Assembly: GCA_019633425.1 (NCBI GenBank)
Contig: WSUB01000003.1
Span: 685,480-749,479 of the forward strand
Length of the DNA: 64,000 nucleotides
Direction of reading: 5' to 3'
Source: Tulasnella sp. 424
Taxonomy: Eukaryota; Basidiomycota; Agaricomycetes; Cantharellales; Tulasnellaceae
A program made the translations under genes and the position numbers. The notes below the pieces were generated by a model. The model had not been told where the DNA came from, searched no databases, and worked only from the letters and a program-made list of their open reading frames with translations. This document shows positions 1 through 11,244 of the stretch, one piece after another; the stretch's first letter is position 1; the number at the start of each line of letters is the position of its first letter.

Positions 1-856
1 TTGCTATCAACGACTGCGGTCGCTGGATCAACGGTGTTGGTGCTGGTACTCGTTACGAAGGAACTCTCAGCGGTTACACAGGCTCTACCGGAAACGATGG
101 TCCCCAAGGCTGCTTGGCCTGGAACAATTATGAGACGTGGACCGATGATATCAAGAGCGACCTTCAGCAGGTGGCCTTGTCAAGTATGGATGCTTTGCAG
201 GTGCGGGATGTTGAGGTTTTGCGAGTTTAGATTATAGGCTCACTCTTCGTTTGCCCGCTTTCAGAACTGGTTCTTCTGGACCTGGAGGATTGGTGCATCG
301 TCTATTTCCGGCAAGATCGAGTCTCCCTTCTGGTCCTACTCCCTTGGTCTTGAGAACGGTTGGATTCCTACCGATCCTCGTCAGGCTCTTGGTGCATGCG
401 GCGGCACTTCGCCTGCCTCGGCACTCAAGCCTAGCATGACTGGTGGACCCGGCTCCGCCCAGATCCCTGCTTCTTGGCGTGCTGCCAACCCCTGGCCCCC
501 GGCAACGCTTGCTCCCAGTGGCTACGTTGCCAGTGAGCTCCCGACTTACACTCCAACCGGCCCGATTCCGGTCCTTCCCACTCCGACGTTCAAGAACTCG
601 AAGGGTGCCCTCGTGGACGGAGGCAACGGATGGTTCGATGCTAAGGATACGACTCCAGTCTATACTCCTGTGGCTGGTTGCAGTAAGTGCTTTTGGAAAA
701 CTGTTTAGGAGGTATCTTTACTGATCATTATCACGTCTGTTTCTAGCATATCCTGATCAATGGGACGCTGTCGATGCTGCCATCCCCGGCGCTTGCTCTG
801 GTTCAAGACGTGTACGCAACGTCATTCCCCAGCCCAAGCGTACCCCAGCGCCATAA
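1..856 (+). CDS. Exo-beta-1,3-glucanase, GH5 family (5'-truncated)
   Basis: This is the C-terminal part of a glucan 1,3-beta-glucosidase of the fungal GH5 exo-glucanase type, which removes glucose from beta-1,3-glucan in the wall or medium. Three exons are visible: 3-200, 265-682 and 747-856, joined by GT-AG introns of 64 nt. The reading frame begins at base 3 and the 5' end lies outside the window. The first exon reads NDCGRWINGVGAGTRYEG, the conserved C-terminal barrel stretch of this family. The second begins NWFFWTWRIG and contains a strand-8-like segment with WSYSLGLENGWIPTDPR. The tail is Pro/Thr-rich and ends RTPAP, with no hydrophobic GPI-type end. The catalytic glutamates lie upstream or cannot be assigned here. 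Family assignment is by motif recognition. Secretion or type II membrane anchoring, known in related fungal enzymes, cannot be judged from this fragment. Confidence 0.85.
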
Positions 857-2472
857 AGAAAAGGTGTCGTTCGACCCCCGTTTCGCTATGCCAGTCTCTT
901 CGCATTCTTCGACGACCCGCCAATACCACCTACTATATTATGCCCGGCTTTTTGGATCACCTTCTCGGACTTTGCCTTCGCAACAAACACCAAAATTATG
1001 TCCGATTACACTCATACAAACTTTACATCTTGTTCTTGTTAAACACTTGCCCTCACCGCCAAGCTAACCACACTCGTTTTATAACAACTTTCGGACTCGG
1101 AACTCTTTTTTTTCCTCCTTTCGATCTTGTTTTCCCTTCGTCGCTGTGTTTCATATATATCGTCGGCCATTGCTCTTCTTTTCTATGTCCCGACTTTGTT
1201 TTATTTTCCCAACTCGGATGTTCTGCTTATCTAGCTCTATCCCTATTCACTCGTTAGGCATGTCGTTTACCTTTTTCACCAGTTGATAGTTCATGGACAA
1301 TTTGATGGTGAACGCATGCCAGTAGTTCTGCATGACCGAAGGGCGATGTCATCCTGTGCTCCGAATGAGACAAGTACAAGATATTAGCTCGACATGTTTC
1401 GATCCACACTGACGGCGGTGAAAGGATGAAACGAATGGTAAAACTGTGGCGCTCCGGTTTGCTGTAGCAGGCGGTGCTTGAAAACGGAAACCTGGACGCT
1501 GGCGCGCATAGGATATCGAAGATCCGGTTAGCGCAGAAAGACAATCGCAATGAGAACATACGACTTCTATGTTACTTTCATAGCTTAGTGGGCAATATCG
1601 ACGTGTGGTACGTCCAAATCTCGCGGAAGTCGACCAGGCTGGCGCCGTCAGGAACCTCAGGCATCCGACCAGTTGTCACGACCATTCCAAATCATAGAGC
1701 CAGGTCGTCGCAGACTATAGCAGCCTTGGACCCCATTTTCTTTGAAGCCGTGCAATCATCCACCGATGAGGGTCAGCCGGATCCCCACAACGAGGGACAA
1801 CTCGCAGTCAGACAGAATCCGGCTCGAAGGTGGGGACTACTGGATATTGTACCTTCGGATGTCCTTGAGGATCCAGTTCGCTGCTGCCTTCAATTGTATG
1901 TCGCCCAATGCGGGGTTGCACGTAATGCTTTCTAATGATCTCATAGCGGAACGAGTACAATGCCCCCCAAAACCCATTGAAAATACTCAGATGTATTCAC
2001 CAACATGTACCAGCAGACGCGTCGCGAAAGATTCAGGGACGTCTCCCACATTTTGCAGCGCTACATCTCCGCCTTCAGCCTGAAAAAATCAGCCACGGGT
2101 CTCGATACAAAATACCTTGGACCACGGTACAGTACTTCTTTCTGCCGCCATTCGAGGACGACATCATACTGGAGAGCTATCGTCCTTTGACGTCAAAGGA
2201 GTCTTTATCCCTGACACGCTGAAAAGTAAAAACGAGTGTCCTAGTGTAACGTAACACCGGGGAAACTTCAATTGAGGAACGGCTAGAAATTCATACGAGC
2301 TAACTGTACATATGGTGGAGGCGGGAAGGGCAGGTGAATAAAGATTGTTTTTGCAACTCTCCGCAACACAGAAATGGAAACAAGAAAAGAAAAGAAAGAA
2401 GCCCCGTAAAGAGAAACCGTCGCGTGGGTGTCAGTTCTCGCTGTTCCGATCGGTCTATGAATCGGGCATCAG
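857..2472. other. Intergenic, convergent 3' flanks
   Basis: No convincing gene is seen between the GH5 gene and the 3' end of the FunK1 kinase. Open frames at 1474-1935, 1742-2083 and 1254-1559 have no recognisable motif or intron pattern. The first few hundred bases after 856 are T-rich and look like 3' UTR. A perfect 18-bp palindrome sits at 2183-2200 (listed separately). Confidence 0.6.
2183..2200. promoter_or_regulatory. 18-bp perfect palindrome with CRE core
   Basis: TCCTTTGACGTCAAAGGA is its own reverse complement over all 18 bases; the next base pair outwards does not match. Its centre, TGACGTCA (2188-2195), is the consensus site of CREB/ATF-type bZIP dimers. It lies about 290 bp downstream of the FunK1 stop codon and over 1.3 kb from the GH5 stop, so it is not in an obvious promoter. 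Function is inferred only. Confidence 0.35.
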
Positions 2473-4930
2473 TCAGCTGAGAAGGAGATCAAGAAAGGCG
2501 GGTCGATGACGTACCTGAGCTTCTTGGGTGATACGACGCCGTTTAGAGTCGGATCGTTCAGCCGTACTTAATGCCCGTTTACCCTGGCTTGCGGCGTGTG
2601 ACATCTGGTTAGTTGTACTAGACTGAGGTACTTGTATGCTCGGCGGTTCGGTTTCACGGGGATTCGAGTCAATCGTTTGGTTCATGAAACTGTTGTCGTT
2701 GTTGTTATTGTGGGTGATGAGGAACTCTAGGATTAGCCGCTGGAAAGCTTCCGCGAAATATTCCGGGTCGTTTCGCTTTTCCGACGGGTGAAGCCAATGC
2801 CTGTCTATCGAATAAAGAATTCCGGCGAGCCGTTTGAACAGGTCATCGAGGGGTTGGAAAGTCGAATGAAAGGCTCCCTTCGCTATAATCCCCTGCTGGA
2901 TGCCGAGTAGCAGACTGTGACGGTCCACAACGTTTCCCGTCAAACCACACCACGCCGTACCCGCGATGTGCTCAGCTTCCCCATCCGCCCCACCATTGGG
3001 CTGCGCAGTCATAGCCCAGTACAGCATGAGCCAGAAGACAGACTCAATGTCGTGATCGAGTTCATGCCTCCAAGGGACAGTATCCACCCTCTTGATAATG
3101 GGATCCAATGATGATGGTGGGGATGGGGGGAAGGTCTTCAGTCTGGTGTCATGGTAATGTTTGGCATATAGTTCGGGAGCGGAGGGGATTGGATAGAGGG
3201 CTAGATCGTAAGGGAAGCTAGGAGGAGGCATGGCTTGTCCTCGGTCAACGGCCCGAGCCATAAACAGAGGCGTTCCCTGATAACATCGACTGTTAGGAGG
3301 TAGCTCTCGACGATAATATACGACAAAACGTTCTACTCGCTTATGATGACCTTCTGTCTTGCCCGTGAGATGTTTAGCATGGTTGAAATCAACGAGGAGA
3401 ACTGACGTTGTTAGGGGCCTCCTTGGACTGCACTCTAGATTCAATGGGTTACCGCCTGATTGGAAGATGGTGGCAGATACGTACCTGTCGCTAAGAAAAT
3501 ATTCAGAAAAGAAGAGAACCTCATCATCTTGTGTTGAGGTGTCGGGGTCTTGCTTGTCCTTACTTGTGGGTACGTACATGACGTTCCCGGTACTGATGTC
3601 GCGATGGAGAATGTTTCGCTTCGCCCTCAGGAACCGTAACACTGCAGAGTACATCAGTAGATGTAAGTACACCGACAGCGAGTACGTTACCTTCCACGAT
3701 ATCGAATGCCACCTTCAACATCTCCTTCACAGTGGGGATGCTCGCGAAAGGGCTTCCCAATTGCCGCAGTCCGTGACGGTACTTTACTCTTCCAACGCCA
3801 AGGTCATCCAGTTGAGAAGGGAGGTAAATGGATTTATGGTAGACAGCTTCGACAACACCGGGGACTCTCTTGGATTTATGAACAAGCTCGAGGATCCCGT
3901 GCTCGTCAAATCGATTGTGAATTCGGCAAACTTGGTCTTTGAGAACAGTTAGCTTTTTCCCATCGACATCGGCGCCCTTCCCCGGAGTCGCGAACACATG
4001 AGTGCGTGTATCAAACGGGCTGCTGGCGTAAAGAGGCAGGAAGTTTGGGCAGGGGACGGGTCGTTCCGTTGTGACGCCACCAACTTGGGACTCGACCCCG
4101 ATCGTGATGGTCCATGTCGGCCGGTGGTCCTCGTCAACAATGGGATCTAACTTGTATGATGAATCCGCAAAGTGACCAGGATCGTAGGTGCGATAGATGA
4201 AAGCATACAAGAGCTTGGAAAGCTCTTCATCGTCCCAACCTATTCTCAAGCGTCGTACGCCAAAACCGCCAATCCCGACCAGAAACATCATACTACCTTC
4301 GGAAGCAAGCATCCCTTGTGCGACGTAGAGATCGGGTCGCGCGAGAAGGAGGTAGTGCAGGTACGAGATTGCTTTCGTCTCCTGGTCTTCTGAGGTCGAA
4401 CCTGTGGATGCCCATTCGCCGGCCATACGGATGCAGGGCCAAAACGTCGTATCGTCGCCACCGAAATCATTCTCAAAGGCTGCAGTGATATCAGGCCTGC
4501 ATTCAGTGTCGGTGACATGCCCGCGTGGGACTTTGCTTTCCGTGTCTTTGAAAACTATCAGACGGCTTGATGGTTCTTTAAAATCTACAGCCCCAAACTT
4601 TGAGCTGGGAAGAAAGGACTACGAGCGAAACGGAAAGTGCTTACACTCCTCCTTGATGGATTTGGACATAGAGTTCGCTTTTCGCAAAAAATCCGACCGA
4701 GAAACCGTGGCACTGAAGTGTACATCGGCGAGGTCACCAAACGTCGGGGTTCCCAGAAACTTGAAGAGTTCATCTGCGTTCTCGAAATCCGTCTTCTGCT
4801 GGGTTTCTTTTTGGTATCTATAGCGTTGAACTTGTTCAAGTTTATGCTCGGCGTAGAAAGGGCCCTTCTTGATGGGAGGAGACTGATGAGAAAATTGCGT
4901 GGGTGGGGTAATCGGGGGTTCGGTAGACAT
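2473..4930 (-). CDS. FunK1-type fungal protein kinase
   Basis: Member of the fungal-specific FunK1 kinase family, expanded in Agaricomycetes; presumed Ser/Thr kinase with unknown substrate. Start is the ATG at 4930-4928 (MSTEPPITPP). I model four exons: 4930-4645, 4584-3691, 3641-3485 and 3427-2473, giving 763 residues. The frame closes across all three introns. Exon 2 carries the N-lobe region (FFGGDD-like DFGGDDTTFWP, then WASTGSTSEDQETKA). Exon 3 opens with VLRFLRAKRNILHRDISTGN, containing the catalytic-loop HRD and the downstream Asn. LLVDFNHAKH (exon 4) is at the position of the DFG motif, with DFN in place of DFG. YQGTPLFMA follows as the activation/P+1 segment, and the later HDIESVFW motif is typical of FunK1. 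The third intron (57 nt) is a stop-free multiple of three, so retention would also give an open protein. A further possible intron starts at the last GTACGT near 2515; I left it unspliced. Confidence 0.85.
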
Positions 4931-6471
4931 GGTCGGTGTGGGCCACTGGTAATTTTTCCAAACGCAGACATGACCCAAATCTCCCACGCCCCTGCACCTA
5001 ATGGGTGCTGGCATAATCGATAACGCCGCCTCCCGAGGTGAGCGAACGCCAATGTCCATCGGGGATTATGTATACATGATCTGGCTTATATTCCCCGTTT
5101 GTAGCGGTGTAAAACTTGGGGACAGTCTCACATTTACCGCAACTATCGTCACAATTGCTGCCATACAAGGTATTTTATTGTAAGTTCCCTACGACTCAAT
5201 GGCATTGGGCTTTCACTTTTCCCCCAGTGGGTCGGAAGCACGCACCGTAAGTCCGGATCGACGGCCTAGCCAGAAGGAGTATGACTGGATACATATAGAC
5301 CATGTGGATTTCGAGGCACGATCGTTGGAGGAGGTCCCTGATACTACCAGATATGGACTTGGCGTCCACAAAGACCCAGAAAGTATCCAAGCTCTGGTCA
5401 TTCTAGATACGGAAAAGGCTGCAACTCACGAGTGGCGATGTGCGCATCGACGAAAATGGTTGGCGGCGGCGGAAAAGGGACCACATTCGCCGAATTGTCA
5501 CATCCTGCGTTGAGCCTCATGCCAATGCTTAAAATCTGCACTAATTATGATATCATCTCCCTCTGTGAATAGCCGTTACCGTTATTCATTCGAATCCCAA
5601 ATAGCGGATGCACCTCAAGCTTCTTTGTTCTTTTCGGCAGTTAGCGGGGTGTTTGGAGACCCGGTTGCTGGTACGAGACAGATGAAACTTGGTGGTTATT
5701 CTGGTCATGGGAGGAGTGTCAGGGCTAAATACGGGGCTCTATATCCCACTCAATGGATCAAACGCCGTCAGCGCTATACACCAGATACTTGCTTATAGCG
5801 GAACCGCGACATTCTGAAGTTGGTTGGGACGAGGGAGAAACCTCAGCAGAGCGGTACGCGATGACGCCGTCATAACCACGTGGCGAACACCCAAACTCTA
5901 TTCGCCTGACCCGCGCCGCTTCGTGGCCACCCTGAATCACTATATATGGGATTTTTGCGAAGCCATGGGAGTTGCCGCTGGAACAATGCTGGATGTTTTG
6001 GGGGCGAGTGTGTGTGGGAGTCACCTGTGACAGGCCACGATCACAGTGATTGTCACGTCTAGGAGACACCGGCGGTCTATGGGAGGTATCGATCGGACAG
6101 GTACGTGCTGATAAGCTGACGTGCTTGGAGGTGAAACACGAACCCGGCAGAAGTAGATTAGCTTTATTTTGCAATGAATTTTCGACGGCGGAGGAGTCAG
6201 GGGAGCCGGATCCGCCGGATACGGGTAGCCTTGGTCGGTGCTTGAATTCGTGTTCGTTTTGGCAATCTCACCACTCTTGCACCACTCTACGACGACGACG
6301 AACCCACTTGCTGTCTTTCCTCCCCATTTGGCTACTATCTCTGCAACAAAGAGAGCTCTGCAGCGCCTGGACAGTCCCATTTCCTATTCGAGTCTGGTGT
6401 GTGCGTGACAAAAAGATTGCTGTGGGCTGTTTTGCAAGCCCTGTGTTGTGGACGTCGTCGTGACAGAGACA
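4931..6471. other. Intergenic, divergent promoter region
   Basis: About 1.5 kb between the divergently transcribed FunK1 and HMG-box genes, so it should hold both promoters. Open frames at 5199-5513 (+), 5547-5798 (+), 5758-6174 (-) and 6021-6380 (-) are 60-140 codons long, overlap one another and match nothing I recognise. The last 150 bases before the HMG gene may be its 5' UTR. Confidence 0.55.
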
Positions 6472-9400
6472 ATGGCTGGCGATGTTCGACCTCTCGTCCC
6501 TCTCGAACCCTCAGCACTAACGTCGCCTCTCACCCTTCATCCATCCTCTTCCACTCTCATCTCTTTTACGACTCCCAACCTGCAACACCCAGACATCCAT
6601 CTCTACCTCCTCTCCCCCCCTCAATCACACCCAGGTTCAAACACTTCATCCCCATCGAACCAACGTCGACCTCTTCAACATCCCCATCCCCTCCAGCCAT
6701 ATTATCCTCCTTCAAACCCACTCGCAAGTCCTCCTATCACTGTCAAGGCGTCATCGACGTCCCCAATGGCTCGAGCTCGACAGCCTGCACCGAGTGGCGC
6801 GGCGCAGTTTCAAAATTCCACTTCCGACCAATCTCGCTCTGCTCAACATCCCAACTCAAATCCCAACGCTCAAGCCAACACCTCATCGGATGACGAGTCC
6901 GCAGCCATCCCTCCAGAGCGCATTCCACCGTCGTCCATGCAGCTCATTGAAGGTGGTGTTCGGCCCCACGTCTACGATTTTCGAATGGAGGATATTATGA
7001 ACCCACGGCTTCTCTACTGCCCCCGAACCGGTCTCGTTCTCCCACCAAAACCCAATGGTGTCCTTACGGCGAACGGCCTCCTTGACGACATGGACGTCGA
7101 CGTGAAACCCGTCAAGGGCCCCAAGAAGCGTCGGCCAAAGCTAAAGCCGGTTTTGTCTGATGATGAAGATGGGGAGGGGCATGACCCTAATATCCCCCGC
7201 CCTCCGAACAAGTTCATCCTTTTCCGGTGTGATGTGCTCACACGGAACCGATCCCTCGAAATGTCTAAGGCAGAACATTCTCTCGCTACAGCCGACATCA
7301 GCGCCCAGTGGAAGGCGCAGCCTGCTCACGTGAGGCAACACTATCAGTACCTCTCGGGACTCCATAAGACCGTCCACAGGGAGAAATATCCCAATTACAA
7401 GTTCAAGCCGATGACCAAAGCCCAGAAGCAGGCATTGGAGACGCAGAGGAGGGCGGCCGTTGAGAGGCAGATTCGCAAAATTGGTGGTCATCCAAGTGCC
7501 ATGACCGATTCCGACGCGTCGTCCCCAAGACCACGCGCTGGATTCCGGACTCCAAGCACGGCTGGCACTCCTGGACCGTCCAAGGATCCTACTCCCAAGC
7601 GTGGAATGGATCCGATCAAGCGGAAATACCAGCCATACTACAGCGCGACTACGTGGGGACCAGAAGGGCCTCCTCCAGACTGGACCCCAGACGGCGGACC
7701 CGCTCTTCCCGACAGTCAAGGAGCTGCTGATGAAGACGACGAGGACGACGATAGAGTGGAGGCGGACGGTGCTCAAGACGACCAACCACTGTTTTCGGCC
7801 CAGACGTCGTTGTACCAGCCCCCACCGGGAGCTGAAGACCGGCAGCAATTGATGATGAATCAGCAAGAGGAGATGCGGAAGAGGATAGCCAACCGCCCAC
7901 AAATTCCGTCGACGACGTTCGACTTTGAGCTGCCTAATAACCCCTGGCCGGTGTTGGCTCAAGGCGTCAATTGGTCCCAAACCGCACCGCTTCCTCAACC
8001 GTCCGAAGCGCAAGCTTGGATATCGCCTGCAACGACAGTGGCCACCCCGAGTCTGGACCGGGGTTCCGCCCAGCCTGGCTACGCCTCGTGGAAGACCGAG
8101 ACTGCCCAGGACCCAGAAGTCACCATCACTCTCCCCGCAAGCACGGTTAGCGAGGGTCTTGGACTCATTGGGACGGCATTACCTGGCGCTTTGGGTGGGT
8201 TACAGCTAGCTGGATCGTCCAATGCCGCGTTGACAGCGGGTGCAATCCCAGCTCTGTTCGACGGTACTCTGTCCCCTGCCATGATGCATGCGTCGTCGAC
8301 CCCCGCGGCTGAGGATTCTCTACATGTGCCGATGACTGTTTCGTTTGCCGGACAGTCATTCGAGACTTTCCTGGCAAACAACACGAATGGAGGTGCTGGA
8401 CAGGAACATGCCGATCTCTCGCTCGGTGCATCTGGCCCTACCGCATCGAATCCGGGAGTGTTTTGGCCGGACTTCATTGCCGACTCGTTTAAGATTCCAG
8501 GAGGTAAGGACTGGGCTTTCTCCTTTCATATGATTTTGCTTAAAGTCTTATCCCTTCTGCTATCCTAGATGATCTCAACAGCTCGTCTGTTTCCACCGCG
8601 TCTGGTGCGGTAGATACTGTGGCATTCTCCGCCATTCAAGGCCTCAGTCCATCGACATATGGATTCTACACTGGCTCAACCGGTGCAGGCGCCCTTCCGT
8701 CGACTCAAATTCCTAGCTTCCTCGCATCTCTTGGGTTCGATGTCGATGTAAATCAGTTGATCGATCTCCCTCAAGGCTCGACGTCCAATAATGAAACGTG
8801 GGAAGCAGCAGCAGAATGGATTCAAAATAGCGAGGCTGTCCAACAGGGTCAGCCAGCCCCCGTCCAAGCCTCTGAAGAGGATCCAAATATGAGTTTTGGC
8901 TCCATGGTTTCATTTTCCGGTGGCGTTGATGAAGATGAAGACACACAGAAACCGGTAGGCTTATTTATGGATTTCCCTTCCGAGCATGAATTAAAGACTC
9001 ATAAACACCCTGACTCTCCAGAACGATCACGGGACCTTGTTCAATTCTCAACAGACCGAAGTCGTAGTAGCGTCGTCATCTTCACCTGCCGAGACGGCCT
9101 TCCATACCAACCAAGTATTGGCGAGTGAAGGGGATCATCAGCCGCCTCCGCCGCCTTACGCCCCTCCAGCTGGCGCCGTAAACTTTGCTGGGCGGCGGGT
9201 CGGTGGTAACTGGCGACCTCCTTTCAAGCAGGGACAACGCACTGTGTCGATCCAAAGTGCCCAGAGCAACCACAGTGTCATTGTGCATGAATTAGAGGAC
9301 CAAGGCGAAGAGGGCGACGACGAACCGCTCGATGTTGGGTATGTCCAGGCGACGGCTCCGGGCGCTAACCGCCACCACTACCATCCCGGTCCTTCAAACT

Positions 9401-9684
9401 CCCGGCAAGTCTCTGCAACGTCCCAAACAACCGCCCACTCATACCAGTCGTACCATCGGCCTCAACAAGTCGTATTCGGCGGTCAGCATGTTGTTTCTAA
9501 CCCATCTCAATATACTCCCAGTCCGCAATCGACGGCACATCCGCTTTCGGACGTCGATACCAGTCGACCACCCCCCATTCCAAAGGGCTCACGGCCACCT
9601 AGTATCTCTGGGTCGAGTGTGGCAAGCCGAACGAGTGGGACCTACGTGAAGCAACCTAACCAAATGTTGCAACCGATATCCTGA
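6472..9684 (+). CDS. HMG-box transcription factor (MATA-HMG type)
   Basis: Sequence-specific DNA-binding protein of about 1,026 residues, presumably nuclear. Three exons: 6472-8503, 8569-8954 and 9022-9684, with GT-AG introns of 65 and 67 nt that close the frame. The start is the ATG at 6472 (MAGDVRPLVP); the GTG 24 bases upstream is in frame but unlikely. The HMG box lies at about residues 243-320: PRPPNKFILFR at its start, ISAQWKAQPAHVRQHY in the middle and REKYPNYKFKP at its end, matching mating-type-like HMG boxes of fungi. A basic KKRRPKLKP stretch precedes it and may be a nuclear localisation signal. The rest is Ser/Pro/Gln-rich and disordered, with an acidic run (DEDDEDDDR) near residue 425 and a PPPPPYAPP segment in exon 3. 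Relatives regulate mating and development in basidiomycetes, but the target here is unknown. The usual Ala of RPPNAF is Lys. Confidence 0.88.
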
Positions 9685-10483
9685 ACGCCCTCTGCCTCCT
9701 CATCGTCCTTGAGGCGCTGAGCTGTCAGACATGGCGATTGACTCTTATTCTCGATATTCCGTGCCTGCTGCTTCCTTTGACCATCTTTCATCCAGTTGCC
9801 CTTTCTATGCTTTCCTTTTTCTGATTGCTCCTTTGCCATTGCTCTACGACATCCACGGCTCGTATTCTGGCTGTGCCACGTGTACTTTTGACTCCTTCGG
9901 CATGCTTTTTTTTTTTTGGAACCATTCTCATCTTCTTCAACGTCTCGTTATCTGCTTCGACTCTTTCAACGCATGCTTTCTAATCCTGTCTCGCTTTTTG
10001 CTTTCCTTTTGACCCACCCGTTTACGCTACTTCCACGTTTGACATTTTCCCAACAACAACCAACTCAGCTGTACGATCCAAGCCTATTCCCATTGATCTT
10101 ATTGCTATGGTTTTCTTCTCTTTTTCCATGCTGCTTTCTCTGTTTCCTTCCCCTCTCCGACTCTCGCCCCCTCTAACCACGGTGTACAGTTGCGTAGATC
10201 GATCAATCATAGGTTTCGTGGTGCCTTCGAAGGTTGACTGTTCTATCTGACTGTTGTGGTTGCACAGCTCTCCCAGTCTGGAGACCGTTGTCAGGTCGAT
10301 CAGCGCTTAGTGGGGTGGAGTACGCCCGTCGCCCTTGCTTTGACAGAACATCCCGGCGCTCCACTCCCCCCGATGCCCGAACCACCGAACCATTCCGAGA
10401 GACCGCACGAGCCTGAGGAATTCAGAAGGTAGAAGGAAGGTACGCAGACCGACTGGACTGCGCGCGAGGAAGCTATTTGAACA

Positions 10484-11028
10484 AAACATGACCAAGCGCA
10501 GAACCAGCCGACAGCGGGTTTATCTGACCGATCTCTCATTCGAACTAAAAGCTCTCCAGATCCCTTGACATCTCGCTGGATTTACAGGCTGGGTTTAATG
10601 AACGTGGATACGCCCAAGCAAAACACATTCTAAACCAGTCCAATCCCCGCTTGGATCCAAGGAGCATGGCTATGGTTAGTAGATAGATGTCCCCCACATA
10701 AATTTGTTCATCTCTTGGACAGCATAGTTTCCGGGATCCACGAGCCGACAGTCGATAGATGGCAGTTTCAACTCTGGCGTCATTTGCACAGTGTAGATAT
10801 TTTTAGTCCGGCCAAGGCCCCCAAACAGGGTGGTTGGGCCTGCGGGAGGCCTCGAGATGGGTACTTGCAACATGCCAAGGGATCGGCGACGGGCTCTTTT
10901 AACGATGGCCGCCCGAATTCGAAGCCTTTTGGCGTCCCCGAACCGAAATCTTGGCGGAGCCCTGTTTGGCTAACGGACCCTGTGGGCGCTGGCAGAAGAG
11001 GCTTACCTCCAACAGGATTTCAACTTCT
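10484..11028 (+). promoter_or_regulatory. GH55-A promoter blocks shared with copy B
   Basis: Three short blocks are repeated upstream of both GH55 genes. The first is AAACATGACCAAGC followed by GACAGCG (10484-10516; copy B 15291-15320). The second has the core CCCGAACCGA with flanking CCTTTT and TCTTG (10925-10953; copy B 15752-15780). The third is AGGATTTC then ACTTCT (11014-11028; copy B 15834-15848). The offsets to the start codon are nearly the same in both copies (761 and 766 bp for the first block). They are probably cis-elements or remnants of the duplication. Confidence 0.5.
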
Positions 11029-11041
11029 GGGGTTCCAAAGG

Positions 11042-11050
11042 TATATAAAG
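11042..11050 (+). promoter_or_regulatory. TATA box of GH55-A
   Basis: TATATAAAG lies about 195 bp upstream of the GH55-A start codon, which would allow a 5' UTR of roughly 160 bases. Copy B has only a weaker TTTAAAAGG at a similar place (about 15828-15836). Confidence 0.45.
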
Positions 11051-11244
11051 AGTTGCGGGCTGGGGCCACAGTCCCCTTCATCGTCTGGATTTGTCACTCT
11101 GCCCGGTGAGCCCCATCTTCTCTTTACCCCGCGAGTCGTGGCTCCAGCGCCGGCGGCAATCCTGACAACACATCCCCGCAACCTGCTGTTTATTTATTAG
11201 GATTTCAACCACACACTCTTTTGGTGTTTCACTCATTCGCTTCA

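Larger units (their letters stand above)
9685..11244. other. Intergenic: HMG 3' flank and GH55-A promoter
   Basis: The first 450 bases are T/C-rich with a 13-T run near 9906-9918, consistent with the 3' UTR of the HMG gene. From about 10484 the region is the promoter of GH55 copy A. Blocks at 10484-10516, 10925-10953 and 11014-11028 recur upstream of copy B. A TATA-like sequence is at 11042-11050. No gene was recognised. Confidence 0.6.

Noticed and set aside
1474..1935. 153-codon plus-strand frame between GH5 and FunK1
   Set aside because: Unrelated overlapping frames and no domain; composition is like non-coding sequence.
7141..8013. 290-codon minus-strand open frame
   Set aside because: Antisense to the HMG-box gene; no motif.
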